A stretch of 64,000 bases of DNA, taken from Tatumella citrea. Its GTDB lineage: Bacteria > Pseudomonadota > Gammaproteobacteria > Enterobacterales > Enterobacteriaceae. The notes beneath the pieces were generated by a model. That model did not search any database. It had not been told where the DNA came from and saw only the letters and a program-made list of their open reading frames with translations. The DNA is taken from contig NZ_CP015579.1 of NCBI RefSeq assembly GCF_002163585.1, forward strand, positions 2,976,001 through 3,040,000. Direction: 5' to 3'. Positions 1-9,354 of this stretch are shown piece after piece (positions within the stretch are counted from its first letter, which is position 1; every line of letters begins with the position of its first letter). The position numbers and the translations under genes were made by a program.

Positions 1-114
1 AAGCATACCTCGCTATTGCTGGGACGTCAGTTAGCTCCGGTAGCTATCCCGCTGGCAAAAACGCTACTGGGGATTTCATCAAAGTTAGCACCAGGTAAAA
101 TGATCTCGTTCTGA
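1..114 (+). CDS. 3' end of an unidentified protein
   Basis: An open frame enters from the left edge and stops at TGA 112-114, giving a 37-residue C-terminal tail that ends in LAPGKMISF. The fragment is too short to assign to a family. It is followed within 10 bp by a perfect inverted repeat, as expected for the end of a transcription unit, and it converges on the cache-domain gene. It could be non-coding; only the absence of stops and the adjacent hairpin support it. Confidence 0.45.
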   Translation, partial: KHTSLLLGRQLAPVAIPLAKTLLGISSKLAPGKMISF

Positions 115-123
115 CAGGCTTTC

Positions 124-154
124 GCCAGCTTTGCGGGCAAATTGCAAAGCTGGC
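124..154. terminator. Hairpin between convergent genes
   Basis: GCCAGCTTTGC (124-134) and GCAAAGCTGGC (144-154) form a perfect 11-bp stem with a 9-nt loop between two convergent reading frames. Neither side has a T-run, so it may act as a transcript-end stabiliser rather than a classical intrinsic terminator. Confidence 0.5.
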
Positions 155-161
155 ATAACCG

Positions 162-872
162 TCACTCCGGCACAAACAACCGGAAAAAAGGTTTACTGAT
201 AACTTCTTTTTCCGGCACCCTGGCCACCAGCGCCCCGGTACGAAAACCAGGATGGCTGGAAACCATCACCCGCCCTTCCGGGTTAATAATCACCACTCTC
301 TCTCTGCACTGACGGATGAGTGATAATAATTCCTCCTCAACTACGCTGACCAGGATGTCCACCACCGCAACTCCTGCCAACACACCGTCAATCATCACAG
401 GTGAAGATGCCGTCAGGGTATAGGCTGAAGTGCAAATGTAATCTACGTAAGGTCCGTGCAGATTAACGTTCTGCTCTTCTGGCCGATGCTTAAACCAGTC
501 AAAAGTACTGAAATCCAGGCGTTGTTGGGTAGCCTGATCAAGTTCCAGGCAGGAAGCTTGTTGATTTTTGGGATTTTTAAACCACCATTCCAGAAACCAG
601 TAAGGCTGCTGATGGTCTGTGGAATAGTGGTGGCTGGCAAATCCGGCACCAAAACAGTGCCGGCTGCCGGTAAGTACAGATTCAATGGAAGGAAACAGGA
701 GTTTCCTTAACTGACTTTCACGAATTTTTTGCGGCAGGCTTTCATCAGTAGTATGCGCTGCCAGTTGCTGCGACAGCATCTTTGAAAGCTGCTGTGCAGA
801 ATGGGTTACCGCATGGAGTAAAGCGTCTGTTTTGTCTGCAAGCTGTTGTTTACATTCATCATCACTTAGCAT
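162..872 (-). CDS. Stand-alone cache (PDC-type) sensor domain protein
   Basis: 236 residues without a membrane segment or signal peptide. The N-terminal ~50 residues look helical (HAVTHSAQQLSKMLSQQL), and the rest has the texture of a periplasmic-sensor (PDC/cache) fold: YWFLEWWFK, DWFKHRP, GPYVDYICTSAYTLTASSPV, then DGVLAGVAVVDILV and VVIINPEGRVMVSSHP. Such domains normally sit in front of kinases or chemoreceptors; here it ends without an output domain. It starts 9 bp after the FadR-type regulator gene, so the two are probably co-transcribed and may sense the same small molecule. Its function is unknown, and the family assignment rests on motif texture only. Confidence 0.7.
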   Translation of the reverse strand: MLSDDECKQQLADKTDALLHAVTHSAQQLSKMLSQQLAAHTTDESLPQKIRESQLRKLLFPSIESVLTGSRHCFGAGFASHHYSTDHQQPYWFLEWWFKNPKNQQASCLELDQATQQRLDFSTFDWFKHRPEEQNVNLHGPYVDYICTSAYTLTASSPVMIDGVLAGVAVVDILVSVVEEELLSLIRQCRERVVIINPEGRVMVSSHPGFRTGALVARVPEKEVISKPFFRLFVPE

Positions 873-881
873 TTTTTTCCA

Positions 882-1607
882 CTATGTTGTATGAATACTG
901 AACTTAACTTCGATAAGTCTGGAAGTAAAATGATTCACCATATTTCCGGCAATACGTACCGCCTGTTCGCTATCCCGCTGTTCAAAAGCTGCCAGCAAAT
1001 GTCGATAAAATCCCACAATTTGCAGGTGAAACTCATCAGACTGATACAGCATGGTCACCAGTGCCGCCCATTCTGCCTGGACCATCAGTTCCTGGTTCGC
1101 AATCCGGGCTGATTGTGAGTTTGCCGCAATGGTGAGCAAACATCGCATGTCTGACTGGCAACGTATTTCAGGACTGGCAGACTGTTCCAGTGCCTCGACA
1201 AACCCGGTCAGAGCAGCCAAATCTTTGGCGGTCATCCTTTCGGTCGCCAGTCGACTGGCATGGCAGAAAATAGCGCAATGCCATTCGCCAAGATCTGATA
1301 AATATTCGGTACTGATTGACCGGAAACTGTCGCTGGGAAAAGCCTCTTTGGCAATTGACTCTGCGACAAAACTTCCACCATTTCGCCCACGAGCGGTATA
1401 GATTAATCCTTTCGCTCTCAGGGTATTCAGAGCTTCCCTGATGGTGATATGTGATACACCCATCATCCGGGCCAAATCGGCTTCATTAGGCAATTGTTCA
1501 TTGGCCGCGAGCAAGCCCGAAATAATCGCATTGGCCAGTCGCTGAATGATCTGGTCTGAACGGCTGGACTGGCCGATAGGTGAAAAAATCACAGCATGAG
1601 TAATCAT
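882..1607 (-). CDS. GntR-family regulator, FadR subfamily (FCD domain)
   Basis: Residues ~15-80 form a winged helix-turn-helix of the GntR type (NEADLARMMGVSHITIREAL, then LRAKGLIYTARGRNGGSFV). The remaining ~150 residues are an all-helical FCD ligand domain with DLGEWHCAIFCHASRLA and a closing helix rich in HF/H residues. An SD (GAGG) lies just before the ATG. It is divergent from the aldehyde dehydrogenase gene and upstream of the cache-domain gene, so it most likely represses the dehydrogenase operon and answers to an acid or aldehyde-derived ligand. The ligand cannot be told from sequence. Confidence 0.9.
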   Translation of the reverse strand: MITHAVIFSPIGQSSRSDQIIQRLANAIISGLLAANEQLPNEADLARMMGVSHITIREALNTLRAKGLIYTARGRNGGSFVAESIAKEAFPSDSFRSISTEYLSDLGEWHCAIFCHASRLATERMTAKDLAALTGFVEALEQSASPEIRCQSDMRCLLTIAANSQSARIANQELMVQAEWAALVTMLYQSDEFHLQIVGFYRHLLAAFEQRDSEQAVRIAGNMVNHFTSRLIEVKFSIHTT

Positions 1608-1844
1608 AGACCTCGTGATTTCTTGTGTTATTGCTTAAAAGAATGGTGAGTATTGATAACATAAAACCACCGTCAATGATATGTCACCGGGCCCGCTTGT
1701 TCCGCGAGCCGACACAGGATTATCCCCCTGCTATTTACGGAAAATATCACCACAATTTTATCACCCTTCGCCTGCTTTGCTCGCCAGTTGCCATATAAAA
1801 ATCATATGACATCAACGCTATAAATCTTCATGTACCAATGATAA

Positions 1845-1864
1845 AACATAATAAAACTTATGTT
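1845..1864. promoter_or_regulatory. Candidate operator in front of the aldehyde dehydrogenase
   Basis: AACATAA (1845-1851) and TTATGTT (1858-1864) are perfect 7-bp inverted arms with a 6-bp spacer, ending just before the SD (AAAGGA, 1865-1870) of the dehydrogenase gene. A second 8-bp palindrome, TCATATGA, lies at 1802-1809. The position fits an operator for the divergent GntR-type regulator. The assignment is inference. Confidence 0.4.
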
Positions 1865-1878
1865 AAAGGATATGTGTC

Positions 1879-3303
1879 ATGCGTAAACTATCTCACTATA
1901 TAAACAATAGCTTCACCGCTGAAAGCAAAGGTGATTTTTTCCCGCTGATAAGCCCAGTGACAGGAGAGGCTTACGCATTATCTCCCGAGGCCGGACAGGA
2001 AGAAGTTGATGCAGCTTATCAGGCGGCACATCGTGCTTTTAAGCAATGGAAAAAAAGCACCCCCTCACAACGCCAGAGAGCGTTGCTATCACTGGCTGAT
2101 GCTATAGAACAACATGCCGGGCAGATCATCGACGTACAAAGCCGGGAAACAGGCCAGCTGAAACACTTTATTCGTCAGGAAGAAATTTCAGCTTCCTGCG
2201 ATGCAGTGCGCTTTTTTGCTGGTGCAGCCCGTTGCCACGAAGGTAAATCAGCCGGTGAGTATCTTGAAGGCTTCAGTTCCGTAATTCGTCGGGAGCCTTT
2301 GGGTGTTGTTGGCCAGGTAACACCATGGAACTATCCGTTTATGATGGCAATCTGGAAAATTGCTCCGGCCCTGGCAGCAGGCAACACAGTGGTCCTGAAG
2401 CCAAGTGATACCACTCCCCTTAGCACACTACTACTGGCAGAAATTGCTGCACCTTTCTTCCCTGCCGGCAGTATTAACGTGCTACTTGGAAAAGCAACTA
2501 CCGGCTCTATGGTTGTCTCATCTCCACAGGCAGCGATGGTTTCAATCACCGGTTCGGTAAGAGCTGGTTTACAGGTCGCTGCCTCGGCTGCTGCCAACCT
2601 GACCCGCGCACATCTGGAATTAGGCGGGAAAGCCCCTGTATTAGTGTTTGAAGATACCGATATCGCCAAAGCAGCAAAGGTAGTGTGTACCGCGGGTTTT
2701 TTTAATGCCGGGCAGGATTGCACCGCAGCCACACGGCTGATTGTTCAGGAAAGCATCTATCCACAATTTCTCGACGCATTACTTAATGAAATCAAACACC
2801 TTCATTACGGACTACCCGATGACACAACGGCTTTGTATGGTGCGTTGAACAGTAAAAATCAACTGGAGCAGGTCCAGGGATTCATTGACCGTTTGCCTGC
2901 TCACGCAAAAATTGAAACCGGCGGCAGGGCAGGAAAAGGACCCGGTTTCTATTTCGAACCCACCCTGATCTCCGGCCTGCAGCAACAGGATGAAGCCATC
3001 CAACGGGAAGTATTTGGCCCGGTAATGACTTTGCAGAGCTTTAGTTCAGACCAACAAGGGCTGGAGATGGCAAACGATGTTGAATTCGGACTTGCAGCGA
3101 GTGTCTGGACCCGTGACCACCGCAGAGCACAGCTGATAAGTAATGATCTGGACTTCGGGACTGTATGGATTAACAACCACATCCCATTAGCTGCAGAAAT
3201 GCCACATGGCGGGTTTAAGAAATCAGGCTATGGGAAGGATTTATCTGGCTATTCACTGGAAGAATATACGCGGATTAAACATGTCATGAGTGATATTTCA
3301 TAA
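1879..3303 (+). CDS. Aldehyde dehydrogenase, gamma-aminobutyraldehyde dehydrogenase-like
   Basis: 474 residues, the same length as E. coli PatD and alike throughout (FFAGAARC..SAGEYLEG, RREPLGVVGQVTPWNYPFMM, EMPHGGFKKSGYGKDLS). The NAD-dependent ALDH signature is complete: the general base Glu in HLELGGKAPV (~residue 252), the catalytic Cys in NAGQDCTAATR (~286), and EVFGPV later. It should oxidise an aldehyde to its acid in the cytoplasm, with 4-aminobutanal the best guess from similarity. It lacks a neighbouring putrescine aminotransferase, so the real substrate may differ. The FadR-type gene opposite is its probable regulator; a secreted NTF2-like protein follows 14 bp downstream. Confidence 0.88.
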   Translation: MRKLSHYINNSFTAESKGDFFPLISPVTGEAYALSPEAGQEEVDAAYQAAHRAFKQWKKSTPSQRQRALLSLADAIEQHAGQIIDVQSRETGQLKHFIRQEEISASCDAVRFFAGAARCHEGKSAGEYLEGFSSVIRREPLGVVGQVTPWNYPFMMAIWKIAPALAAGNTVVLKPSDTTPLSTLLLAEIAAPFFPAGSINVLLGKATTGSMVVSSPQAAMVSITGSVRAGLQVAASAAANLTRAHLELGGKAPVLVFEDTDIAKAAKVVCTAGFFNAGQDCTAATRLIVQESIYPQFLDALLNEIKHLHYGLPDDTTALYGALNSKNQLEQVQGFIDRLPAHAKIETGGRAGKGPGFYFEPTLISGLQQQDEAIQREVFGPVMTLQSFSSDQQGLEMANDVEFGLAASVWTRDHRRAQLISNDLDFGTVWINNHIPLAAEMPHGGFKKSGYGKDLSGYSLEEYTRIKHVMSDIS

Positions 3304-3317
3304 AGGTGACTTAACTG

Positions 3318-3779
3318 ATGAACAAAAATCTTTGCTTCGTGATTATGGCTGTCTGTACATCTGCCGCATCTGCCGCAGAAAGCCCGGTACAAATAGTGAA
3401 ATCCTATATGGCCGCCTGGAATCATCATAATGCGCAGCAGGCGGCTGACTATTTTTCACCAGAGGGAGTGTATTACGATGCCTCTGTGGGTACGCCGGTA
3501 ACCGGAAAAAGCGCTGCAGAGCAGCAGGTCATTGCTCCGTTTATTCAGGGGGTCCCTGATCTGCAATGGAAAATGGTGGGAGAACCCGTCTGGAATAAAA
3601 CTACTGTGTCCTTTGAATGGGTATTTTCAGGGCACAATACCGGCAACTGGGCTGGCAGTCCGCCAACTGGCAAGGCGATTCAGTTCTCCGGTGTTTCTTT
3701 TATCAAACTGAAACAGGGTAAGATCACTTATCAGGGAGATTATTATGACTCTGCCACACTATCCCGAGAGCTGAAATAA
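3318..3779 (+). CDS. Secreted SnoaL/NTF2-like protein
   Basis: 153 residues with an apparent signal peptide (MNKNLCFVIMAVCTSAASAA, cleavage after AASAA). The mature part starts with SPVQIVKSYMAAWNHHNAQQAADYFSP, typical of SnoaL-like polyketide-cyclase/NTF2 folds, which form a cone with an internal pocket. Members include enzymes and ligand-binding proteins, so the fold alone gives no reaction. It begins 14 bp after the aldehyde dehydrogenase stop and is probably co-transcribed; a periplasmic role linked to the same substrate is possible. Confidence 0.75.
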   Translation: MNKNLCFVIMAVCTSAASAAESPVQIVKSYMAAWNHHNAQQAADYFSPEGVYYDASVGTPVTGKSAAEQQVIAPFIQGVPDLQWKMVGEPVWNKTTVSFEWVFSGHNTGNWAGSPPTGKAIQFSGVSFIKLKQGKITYQGDYYDSATLSRELK

Positions 3780-3801
3780 CCCATTCCGTACTGCGAAGAC
3801 A

Positions 3802-4647
3802 TCAATTGTTCAGCGGGATAATTTCATATTTCCCTGAAAGTAGTGGTTTGCAGAGGATCTTGTAGCCATCAATATCATAACCGTCCCTGACCCCGTACAG
3901 TTCGCGTGCACGGGTCAGGCTGTCGGCTTCTCCCAGCCATACCCAGTGGTCAATCACCTGAAACTTTTCACCTTCACGTAAGGCAATTCGTCCCGGCCAT
4001 GGCCAGCAGACAATTTTCAGCGCGGCAACGGCCTGTTTTAACTGTGCATGATGCTGCTCAGCAGTGATTACTCCGCAACAGGCCCCGGAACATTTACGCA
4101 AAGCATGACGAAAACATGCGCGCCCCCGGGGATTTTTTTCAATACCCAGTAATCCGTAGCACAGTGCATGTTGATCAGCTATCTCCTTAAGGGCCCCCAA
4201 AGCGGTATAACGGTTTTTAAACAGACCATAGATATCATCCGCCGTGTCCATCTCCTGTCCGCTAAGAGAAATAATACTCACACCCTGATCGGTCAGTTTC
4301 AGGGTGTGTAGCAGGCGGGTCTTCCGTAATCTTTTGTTAAACAGTGGCTTTAACTGTTTAATCAGTTGAGCCTCGAGCAGCAATGCGCCTATTTCTCCGG
4401 CAGTCTGCTGATAACGAATGTAACGGGTCTGACGCAACAGTTTTGCTTCATCAGTATTGCGGAAATGCGACAGTAGCCGTGCGCGCAGATTCACGCTTTT
4501 ACCGATATACAGTGGCATGCTGTCGCTTTCACCATAGAAAAAATAGACACCAGGTTTAGCCGGGACATCTCCGGCCTCTTCCCGCAGATTATGGGGATAA
4601 ACAAAAGGTATAGCTTCCGGCTGCCAGTCAGTCCGCCTGTTTCTCAT
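3802..4647 (-). CDS. cho: Excinuclease Cho (UvrC N-terminal homologue)
   Basis: 281 residues carrying the GIY-YIG nuclease domain of UvrC (KPGVYFFYGES..PLYIGKSVNLRARLLSHF) at residues ~30-105, followed by a cysteine-bearing segment (ACFRHALRKCSGACCG) that is characteristic of the Cho/UvrC family. Cho makes the 3' incision in nucleotide excision repair at lesions poorly served by UvrC, acting with UvrAB. E. coli Cho is slightly longer (295). In E. coli it is LexA-controlled; upstream I see one good LexA half (ACTGTAT, minus strand) but no matching CAG half, so SOS control is not shown here. Confidence 0.9.
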   Translation of the reverse strand: MRNRRTDWQPEAIPFVYPHNLREEAGDVPAKPGVYFFYGESDSMPLYIGKSVNLRARLLSHFRNTDEAKLLRQTRYIRYQQTAGEIGALLLEAQLIKQLKPLFNKRLRKTRLLHTLKLTDQGVSIISLSGQEMDTADDIYGLFKNRYTALGALKEIADQHALCYGLLGIEKNPRGRACFRHALRKCSGACCGVITAEQHHAQLKQAVAALKIVCWPWPGRIALREGEKFQVIDHWVWLGEADSLTRARELYGVRDGYDIDGYKILCKPLLSGKYEIIPLNN

Positions 4648-4838
4648 AAAATTAGTAACCTCTGATACAGTGCTGCTATTTTAGCCGGTTATGTCACAGA
4701 TAACATCCGGCGGAGTCCGAAGCTGTGTCAGGAGCCACTGTGGACGGCGGGATAAGATGGAAACTGGCCAGAAACAGAAATAAGACAGGGTCAGAATGAG
4801 GCGTGAAATAACGTCAGGAACAGGCAGATCAGGTCAGA

Positions 4839-4876
4839 CAGACCCGCACAGAAATCCTACCCTCTGTGCGGGTCTG
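4839..4876. terminator. Long hairpin after cydC
   Basis: CAGACCCGCACAGA (4839-4852) pairs perfectly with TCTGTGCGGGTCTG (4863-4876) around a 10-nt loop, a 14-bp GC-rich stem directly after the cydC stop. There is no T-run on the minus strand. It may protect the 3' end of the oxidase operon mRNA or act with Rho. Confidence 0.55.
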
Positions 4877-4884
4877 GTCGGATA

Positions 4885-6528
4885 TCAGCCTTCCAGCACC
4901 AGCCGGCTGTCTGCCAGCACCAGTGGTTGAATCTGATGGGTAACCAGTAAGGTCGTTTTGCCTTTTACCAGTTGTTGCAGGGACGTAAGCACCAGCCCGG
5001 TATTCGTGGCATCGAGACCTTCTGTCGGTTCATCCAACAGGATAACCTGAGCATCAGACAAAAATGCACGGGCAATGGCGATTCGGCGTGCCTGCCCGCC
5101 AGATAACCGGGCACCTAACTCACCAACCATCGTATCCAGGCCGTGAGGGAAAGCCTTGATTTCATCGGCCAGAGAAGCCTTAGCAAGGGCCTGCCACAGA
5201 GTATCGTCATCGGAGTCAGGGGCAACCATCCGCAGATTATCGCGCACAGAGGCATTAAACAGATAGGTTTTCTGACTGACCACAGAAATAGTCTGTCGTA
5301 ATACCTGATCTGATAGTTCCCTGACCGGATGTCCGCCAATCGAAATCGTACCCTGTTCGCATTCCCAGAACCCCTGAACCAGATTAAGGATCGTGGTTTT
5401 CCCGGCACCACTCGGGCCAAGCAGCGCCAGACAATGGCCTTCCGGAACTTTAAAGCTCATGGCATCGAGCACTGCCGGTTTGTCCGCAGTATAGCGCATG
5501 GTCACTGCTGAGAATACCAGATCAAAGTGTTCAGGTTTGTCACTGGAAGCCGGTAAGCGAATCGCGGGAGTCAGTTCTGCCATTGCAAAGATACGGCGGG
5601 CTGCTTCACGGGTAACACCCAGAGCCGCGAAAGCAGCCGGTAGTGCAGCAACCGCCTCGGTACTGGCCAGCACCGCAAATATCAGCATAACAAAGTCATT
5701 ACCCGCCAGCGCACCGTTATGAGCTGCACTGACCAGCAGGATCAACGTACAGAACATGCCAATCTGTCCCGCCAGTGCGGAAAGCGCGTTACCCGCAGCT
5801 GAGATCCACGCCTGGCGACGCTGCGCTGCTATCAGTTGCTGAGACAGCCTGCTCAGGTGCTCAGTCTGGCGATTCACCGCGCCGGCTACCTGTAACTCGC
5901 CAAGGCCACGAATTAAATCTGTTGAGGCCACCTGCAGAGATGAACGTAATCCGGTAACCGCATTACCGCAGGCCCGGGTCAGAGAAGCCACAATCACCGG
6001 GATCACCACCCCCGCAACCAGCAGCATCACAGCATCAATCCCTGCGACTGCCGGAGAGAACCAGAACAGCAGACATAAAATAGCAACCGAGGAAATCAGT
6101 GCTGCAATGGCCGGAGCCAGAATTCGCAGGTAGAAATTATCCAGGCTATCGATATCTGCCCTCAGGCGGGTCAGCAAATCGCCATCACGAAACTCCTGCA
6201 GTCTGGCAGGTGCAAGGGGTTCCAGATGCTTATAAAACCAGACGCGCAATACCGCCAGTAAACGCAAAGTCGCATCATGGGTAACCACACGTTCCAGATA
6301 GCGTGCCAAAGTTCTCAGTACTGCCAGACCACGGATAGCGGCAGCAGGGGTAAAAAATTCCAGCGTCATTTTGCCAACACCGGCCAGCGCCATCGAAGCG
6401 ATGAACCAGCCGGAAAGTGCCAGCAGTGATACGTTTGATAGAATGACCACCACTGACAGTAATATGCCGATAGCCATTCGTGCCCGCCACGGACGGGCCA
6501 GTGCTAACAGATGACGTAAGTCGCTCAT
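4885..6528 (-). CDS. cydC: Cytochrome bd assembly ABC transporter, subunit CydC
   Basis: 547 residues: six-helix ABC exporter domain (residues ~1-310), then an ATPase domain with Walker A GPSGAGKTT, signature LSGGQARR and Walker B VILLDEP. With CydD it forms the inner-membrane exporter of cysteine and glutathione that is needed for haem insertion into bd-type oxidases. The ATG has a strong SD (AAAGGAG) and overlaps the cydD stop (ATGA), so the two are translationally coupled. It is the last gene of the cioA-cioB-cydD-cydC operon. The E. coli protein is 573 residues, so this one is a little shorter, mostly at the C-terminus. Confidence 0.95.
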   Translation of the reverse strand: MSDLRHLLALARPWRARMAIGILLSVVVILSNVSLLALSGWFIASMALAGVGKMTLEFFTPAAAIRGLAVLRTLARYLERVVTHDATLRLLAVLRVWFYKHLEPLAPARLQEFRDGDLLTRLRADIDSLDNFYLRILAPAIAALISSVAILCLLFWFSPAVAGIDAVMLLVAGVVIPVIVASLTRACGNAVTGLRSSLQVASTDLIRGLGELQVAGAVNRQTEHLSRLSQQLIAAQRRQAWISAAGNALSALAGQIGMFCTLILLVSAAHNGALAGNDFVMLIFAVLASTEAVAALPAAFAALGVTREAARRIFAMAELTPAIRLPASSDKPEHFDLVFSAVTMRYTADKPAVLDAMSFKVPEGHCLALLGPSGAGKTTILNLVQGFWECEQGTISIGGHPVRELSDQVLRQTISVVSQKTYLFNASVRDNLRMVAPDSDDDTLWQALAKASLADEIKAFPHGLDTMVGELGARLSGGQARRIAIARAFLSDAQVILLDEPTEGLDATNTGLVLTSLQQLVKGKTTLLVTHQIQPLVLADSRLVLEG

Positions 6529-8285
6529 TCTGTTGCTCCTTTCTGCAAACGTTCAAGTTCGGCCAGCACCCCGCCGCTTTGCAGCAACTCAGCCGGAGTA
6601 CCGGATTCAATCACCCTGCCCTGCGCCAACACCACAATCCGATCGGCCATAACAGCCACCGAGGTATCATGTGTGATCACCAGCCGTGCAGAATCAGGGA
6701 AAGCTTCGACCAGTGCCGACATCATCTGATGCGCGGTTTGGCTGTCAAGGGATGACGTAGGCTCATCAAGTATCATCACCGGAGGTGCGGTTAGTAATGC
6801 ACGAGCCATTGCAACGCGCTGTACCTGCCCGCCGGAAAGTCCCTGACCACCATCGCCCAGTTGGGTGGCATAACCATCAGCAAAGCCGTTGATAAATCCG
6901 TCAGCCTGAGCAAGGCGCGCTGCTTTTTTTAGCTCACTTTCACTGGCCTGTGGATGAGCAAGACAGATGTTATCGGCAATCGATCCGGCAAACAGTGTCG
7001 GGCGTTGCGGTAACCAGCCAATCTGTTTCTGCCATTCCGGCAAATCCAGTTGTGACAAATCCTGACCATTAACCAGAATATTTCCTCGGGTCGGGCTGAT
7101 AAAACGCAGCAATAACCGGGCTAATGTGGTTTTACCTGCCCCACTTGATCCGACAATTGCCAGTGTTTCTCCACGCCGCAACGAGAATGAAATATCTTCG
7201 ATACCGCCGCCTTCCGGATGCTGGTAGCCAAGATTTTCCACCCGGATTTCCTGAGGTTCAGCAACAGGCAACACCTGAGTCGGAGTCTGTTCTGGCAGTT
7301 CGGTATTCAGAATATCCAGCAGCCCTTCGGTCGCCCCAATCGCATCCATCCGGGCATGGTAATGTGCTCCCAGATCACGCAACGGACGGAAAAACTCAGG
7401 TGCAAGCAGCAGAGCAAATAAGCCAGGCAAAAAGGCCAGTTCACCGTAATAGAGCCGGAAACCGACATATACTGCCACCATTGCAGTGCTGACAGTGGCA
7501 AGAAATTCCAGCACCAGTGACGACAGGAATGCAACACGCAACACCTTCATTGTGGTCTGGCGATAGTTTTCTGAAATTGCCGCAATGATTTCTGCCTGAC
7601 GACGGGCAGCATTGGTCTGACGCAGTGTGGTCAGTCCGGCAATCACATCAAAGAAGTGGGCGCTCATCAGGCTCAGCTTACGCCACTGCCTGAGGCTGAT
7701 TTTCTCTGCACCTTTCCCGACAATAATCATAAACAGTGGTATCAGTGGCGCGGTAATCAGCATAATCAGCCCGGACACCCAGTCCGACGGAAACAATGCG
7801 ACCAGAATTGCCAACGGGACCACACCGATAATGATTTTCTGTGGCAGGAAAGCAGAGAAATAAGTTTCGATAGCATCAACACCTTCACCCAGCGTACTGG
7901 CAATACTGCCGGTACGTTGCTGCTGGCTCCATGAAGGTCCCAGTGCTGAAATACGTTCAAGTAAGGTAGAGCGGAGAGTCTGACGAATACGTGCGGCGCT
8001 TTCAAACGCAAAACCCTGGCGTAACATTTCCAGACCAGCACGCAGTAACATGACCAGCGGCAGTAACCAGAGCGCCGGGAATAACCCCGACAGCTCTTTG
8101 CCACCAATAACCACACTGTCAATCAGCCATGCCAGTAACCAGCACTGGGCAATCATCATTACCGCGTTCAGGGTAGCCATGACGACTGACAGGGAAAAGA
8201 GCGCACCAGCCTGGCGACGCTGGCTTGAAAGCCAGCGTTCTGCCAGGCGAGCGGCCGCTCCACTAAGGGGTGGGCGAGACGACAT
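6525..8285 (-). CDS. cydD: Cytochrome bd assembly ABC transporter, subunit CydD
   Basis: 586 residues (E. coli 588). An N-terminal transmembrane domain with six predicted helices is followed from ~residue 350 by the ATPase domain: Walker [10 protein letters not shown], signature LSGGQVQR, Walker [13 protein letters not shown]. It is the partner of CydC in the heterodimeric thiol exporter. It starts 6 bp after the cioB stop with only a weak SD, which suggests coupling to cioB translation. In E. coli cydDC lies far from the oxidase genes; here assembly factor and oxidase share one transcript. Confidence 0.95.
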   Translation of the reverse strand: MSSRPPLSGAAARLAERWLSSQRRQAGALFSLSVVMATLNAVMMIAQCWLLAWLIDSVVIGGKELSGLFPALWLLPLVMLLRAGLEMLRQGFAFESAARIRQTLRSTLLERISALGPSWSQQQRTGSIASTLGEGVDAIETYFSAFLPQKIIIGVVPLAILVALFPSDWVSGLIMLITAPLIPLFMIIVGKGAEKISLRQWRKLSLMSAHFFDVIAGLTTLRQTNAARRQAEIIAAISENYRQTTMKVLRVAFLSSLVLEFLATVSTAMVAVYVGFRLYYGELAFLPGLFALLLAPEFFRPLRDLGAHYHARMDAIGATEGLLDILNTELPEQTPTQVLPVAEPQEIRVENLGYQHPEGGGIEDISFSLRRGETLAIVGSSGAGKTTLARLLLRFISPTRGNILVNGQDLSQLDLPEWQKQIGWLPQRPTLFAGSIADNICLAHPQASESELKKAARLAQADGFINGFADGYATQLGDGGQGLSGGQVQRVAMARALLTAPPVMILDEPTSSLDSQTAHQMMSALVEAFPDSARLVITHDTSVAVMADRIVVLAQGRVIESGTPAELLQSGGVLAELERLQKGATE

Positions 8286-8291
8286 ATAAGA

Positions 8292-9338
8292 TTAGTGTCC
8301 GTAACCGACCAGTTTGGAGATACGACCGCGGAAAACCCAGATCTGGTACCAGTTATACATCAGCATGACCGGAACAAATCCACCCATTGTCAGAGTGAAG
8401 GTAATCAGGGAAACCTGCGGGGTCGCACCGGCCCAAATGGTCCAGGTGTTTGGTACGATCCATGGGAACATGGTGATCAGCATGCCGAAACCAAGGATCA
8501 ATGCGGCACCATTAAACCAAAGGATAGCAGCAAAATCTTTATCTTTCAGCGTATCGCGGCGTACCTGCTCAATACAGAACAGTGCGATCAGACCAAACAG
8601 TCCCCAAATCCAGAAGTGCGGACCAAACCATTTAGCACGTGCCCAGTCAAAGTCGAATGCACTCCAAATCCAGGTCACAACCACCGCAATAATGGCTAAC
8701 CAGAATGTGACTGCCGTCCAGCGGGCAGCAATCTGACGCAATGGCTCGGTTTTTTCAAAACGCGCACGTACAAACAGTACTCCGGATAACGTCATTGCGA
8801 TGCAGGATGCAATACCGGTCCAGATGGAGAACGCAGAAATAAAGTTAAACGCGCCACCGGCATAGTGCGGAACACCCTGAGCCGGATTATCCAGTGCAAA
8901 GCCCTGCAGTACAGCGCCTACGCTCATGCCGCCGAAGAAAGTCACCGTCAGGCTGGAAATCCCAAACACACCATCTGAGAATTTCTGCCAGAATGGTGAT
9001 GCCAGATGACGGAATTCCAGTGCCACGGCACGGGACATAATGCCCCATAACACCAGTGCCATTGGCACCATCAGGTAACTGAACGCAGAACCGTAAACAA
9101 ACGGGAAGGTACCAAACATAATACCACCCGCGACAATCAGCCAGGTTTCGTTAGCATCCCAGGTACCGGCCATCGCTGCCATAATCGCGCCACGTTCGTG
9201 GTGATCTCTGACGAACAGAGAGAAAATCCCTGCACCAAGGTCTGCACCATCCAGCGCAATATATAACAGTACGCTGATACCAAAAGCCAGCCACCAGGCA
9301 ATGACCAAAAAATGCTGAGTATGAGTTAACATATCCAT
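8292..9338 (-). CDS. cioB: Cytochrome bd-type quinol oxidase subunit II (CioB-like)
   Basis: 348 residues, nine or so hydrophobic helices, with the subunit II hallmarks ALDGADLGAGIFSLF, GTWDANETWLIVAGG and FPFVYG. It is closer in texture and length to CioB/short CydB proteins than to E. coli CydB (379). With CioA it forms the quinol:O2 oxidoreductase of the inner membrane. SD GGAGAG precedes the ATG. The gene lies 16 bp after cioA. The symbol is by family resemblance; cydB would also be acceptable. Confidence 0.88.
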   Translation of the reverse strand: MDMLTHTQHFLVIAWWLAFGISVLLYIALDGADLGAGIFSLFVRDHHERGAIMAAMAGTWDANETWLIVAGGIMFGTFPFVYGSAFSYLMVPMALVLWGIMSRAVALEFRHLASPFWQKFSDGVFGISSLTVTFFGGMSVGAVLQGFALDNPAQGVPHYAGGAFNFISAFSIWTGIASCIAMTLSGVLFVRARFEKTEPLRQIAARWTAVTFWLAIIAVVVTWIWSAFDFDWARAKWFGPHFWIWGLFGLIALFCIEQVRRDTLKDKDFAAILWFNGAALILGFGMLITMFPWIVPNTWTIWAGATPQVSLITFTLTMGGFVPVMLMYNWYQIWVFRGRISKLVGYGH

Positions 9339-9354
9339 GAGTATTCTCTCCGTA

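Noticed and set aside
4648..4680. LexA box in front of cho
   Set aside because: One half (ACTGTAT on the minus strand) is good, but the partner CAG half is missing at the required spacing.
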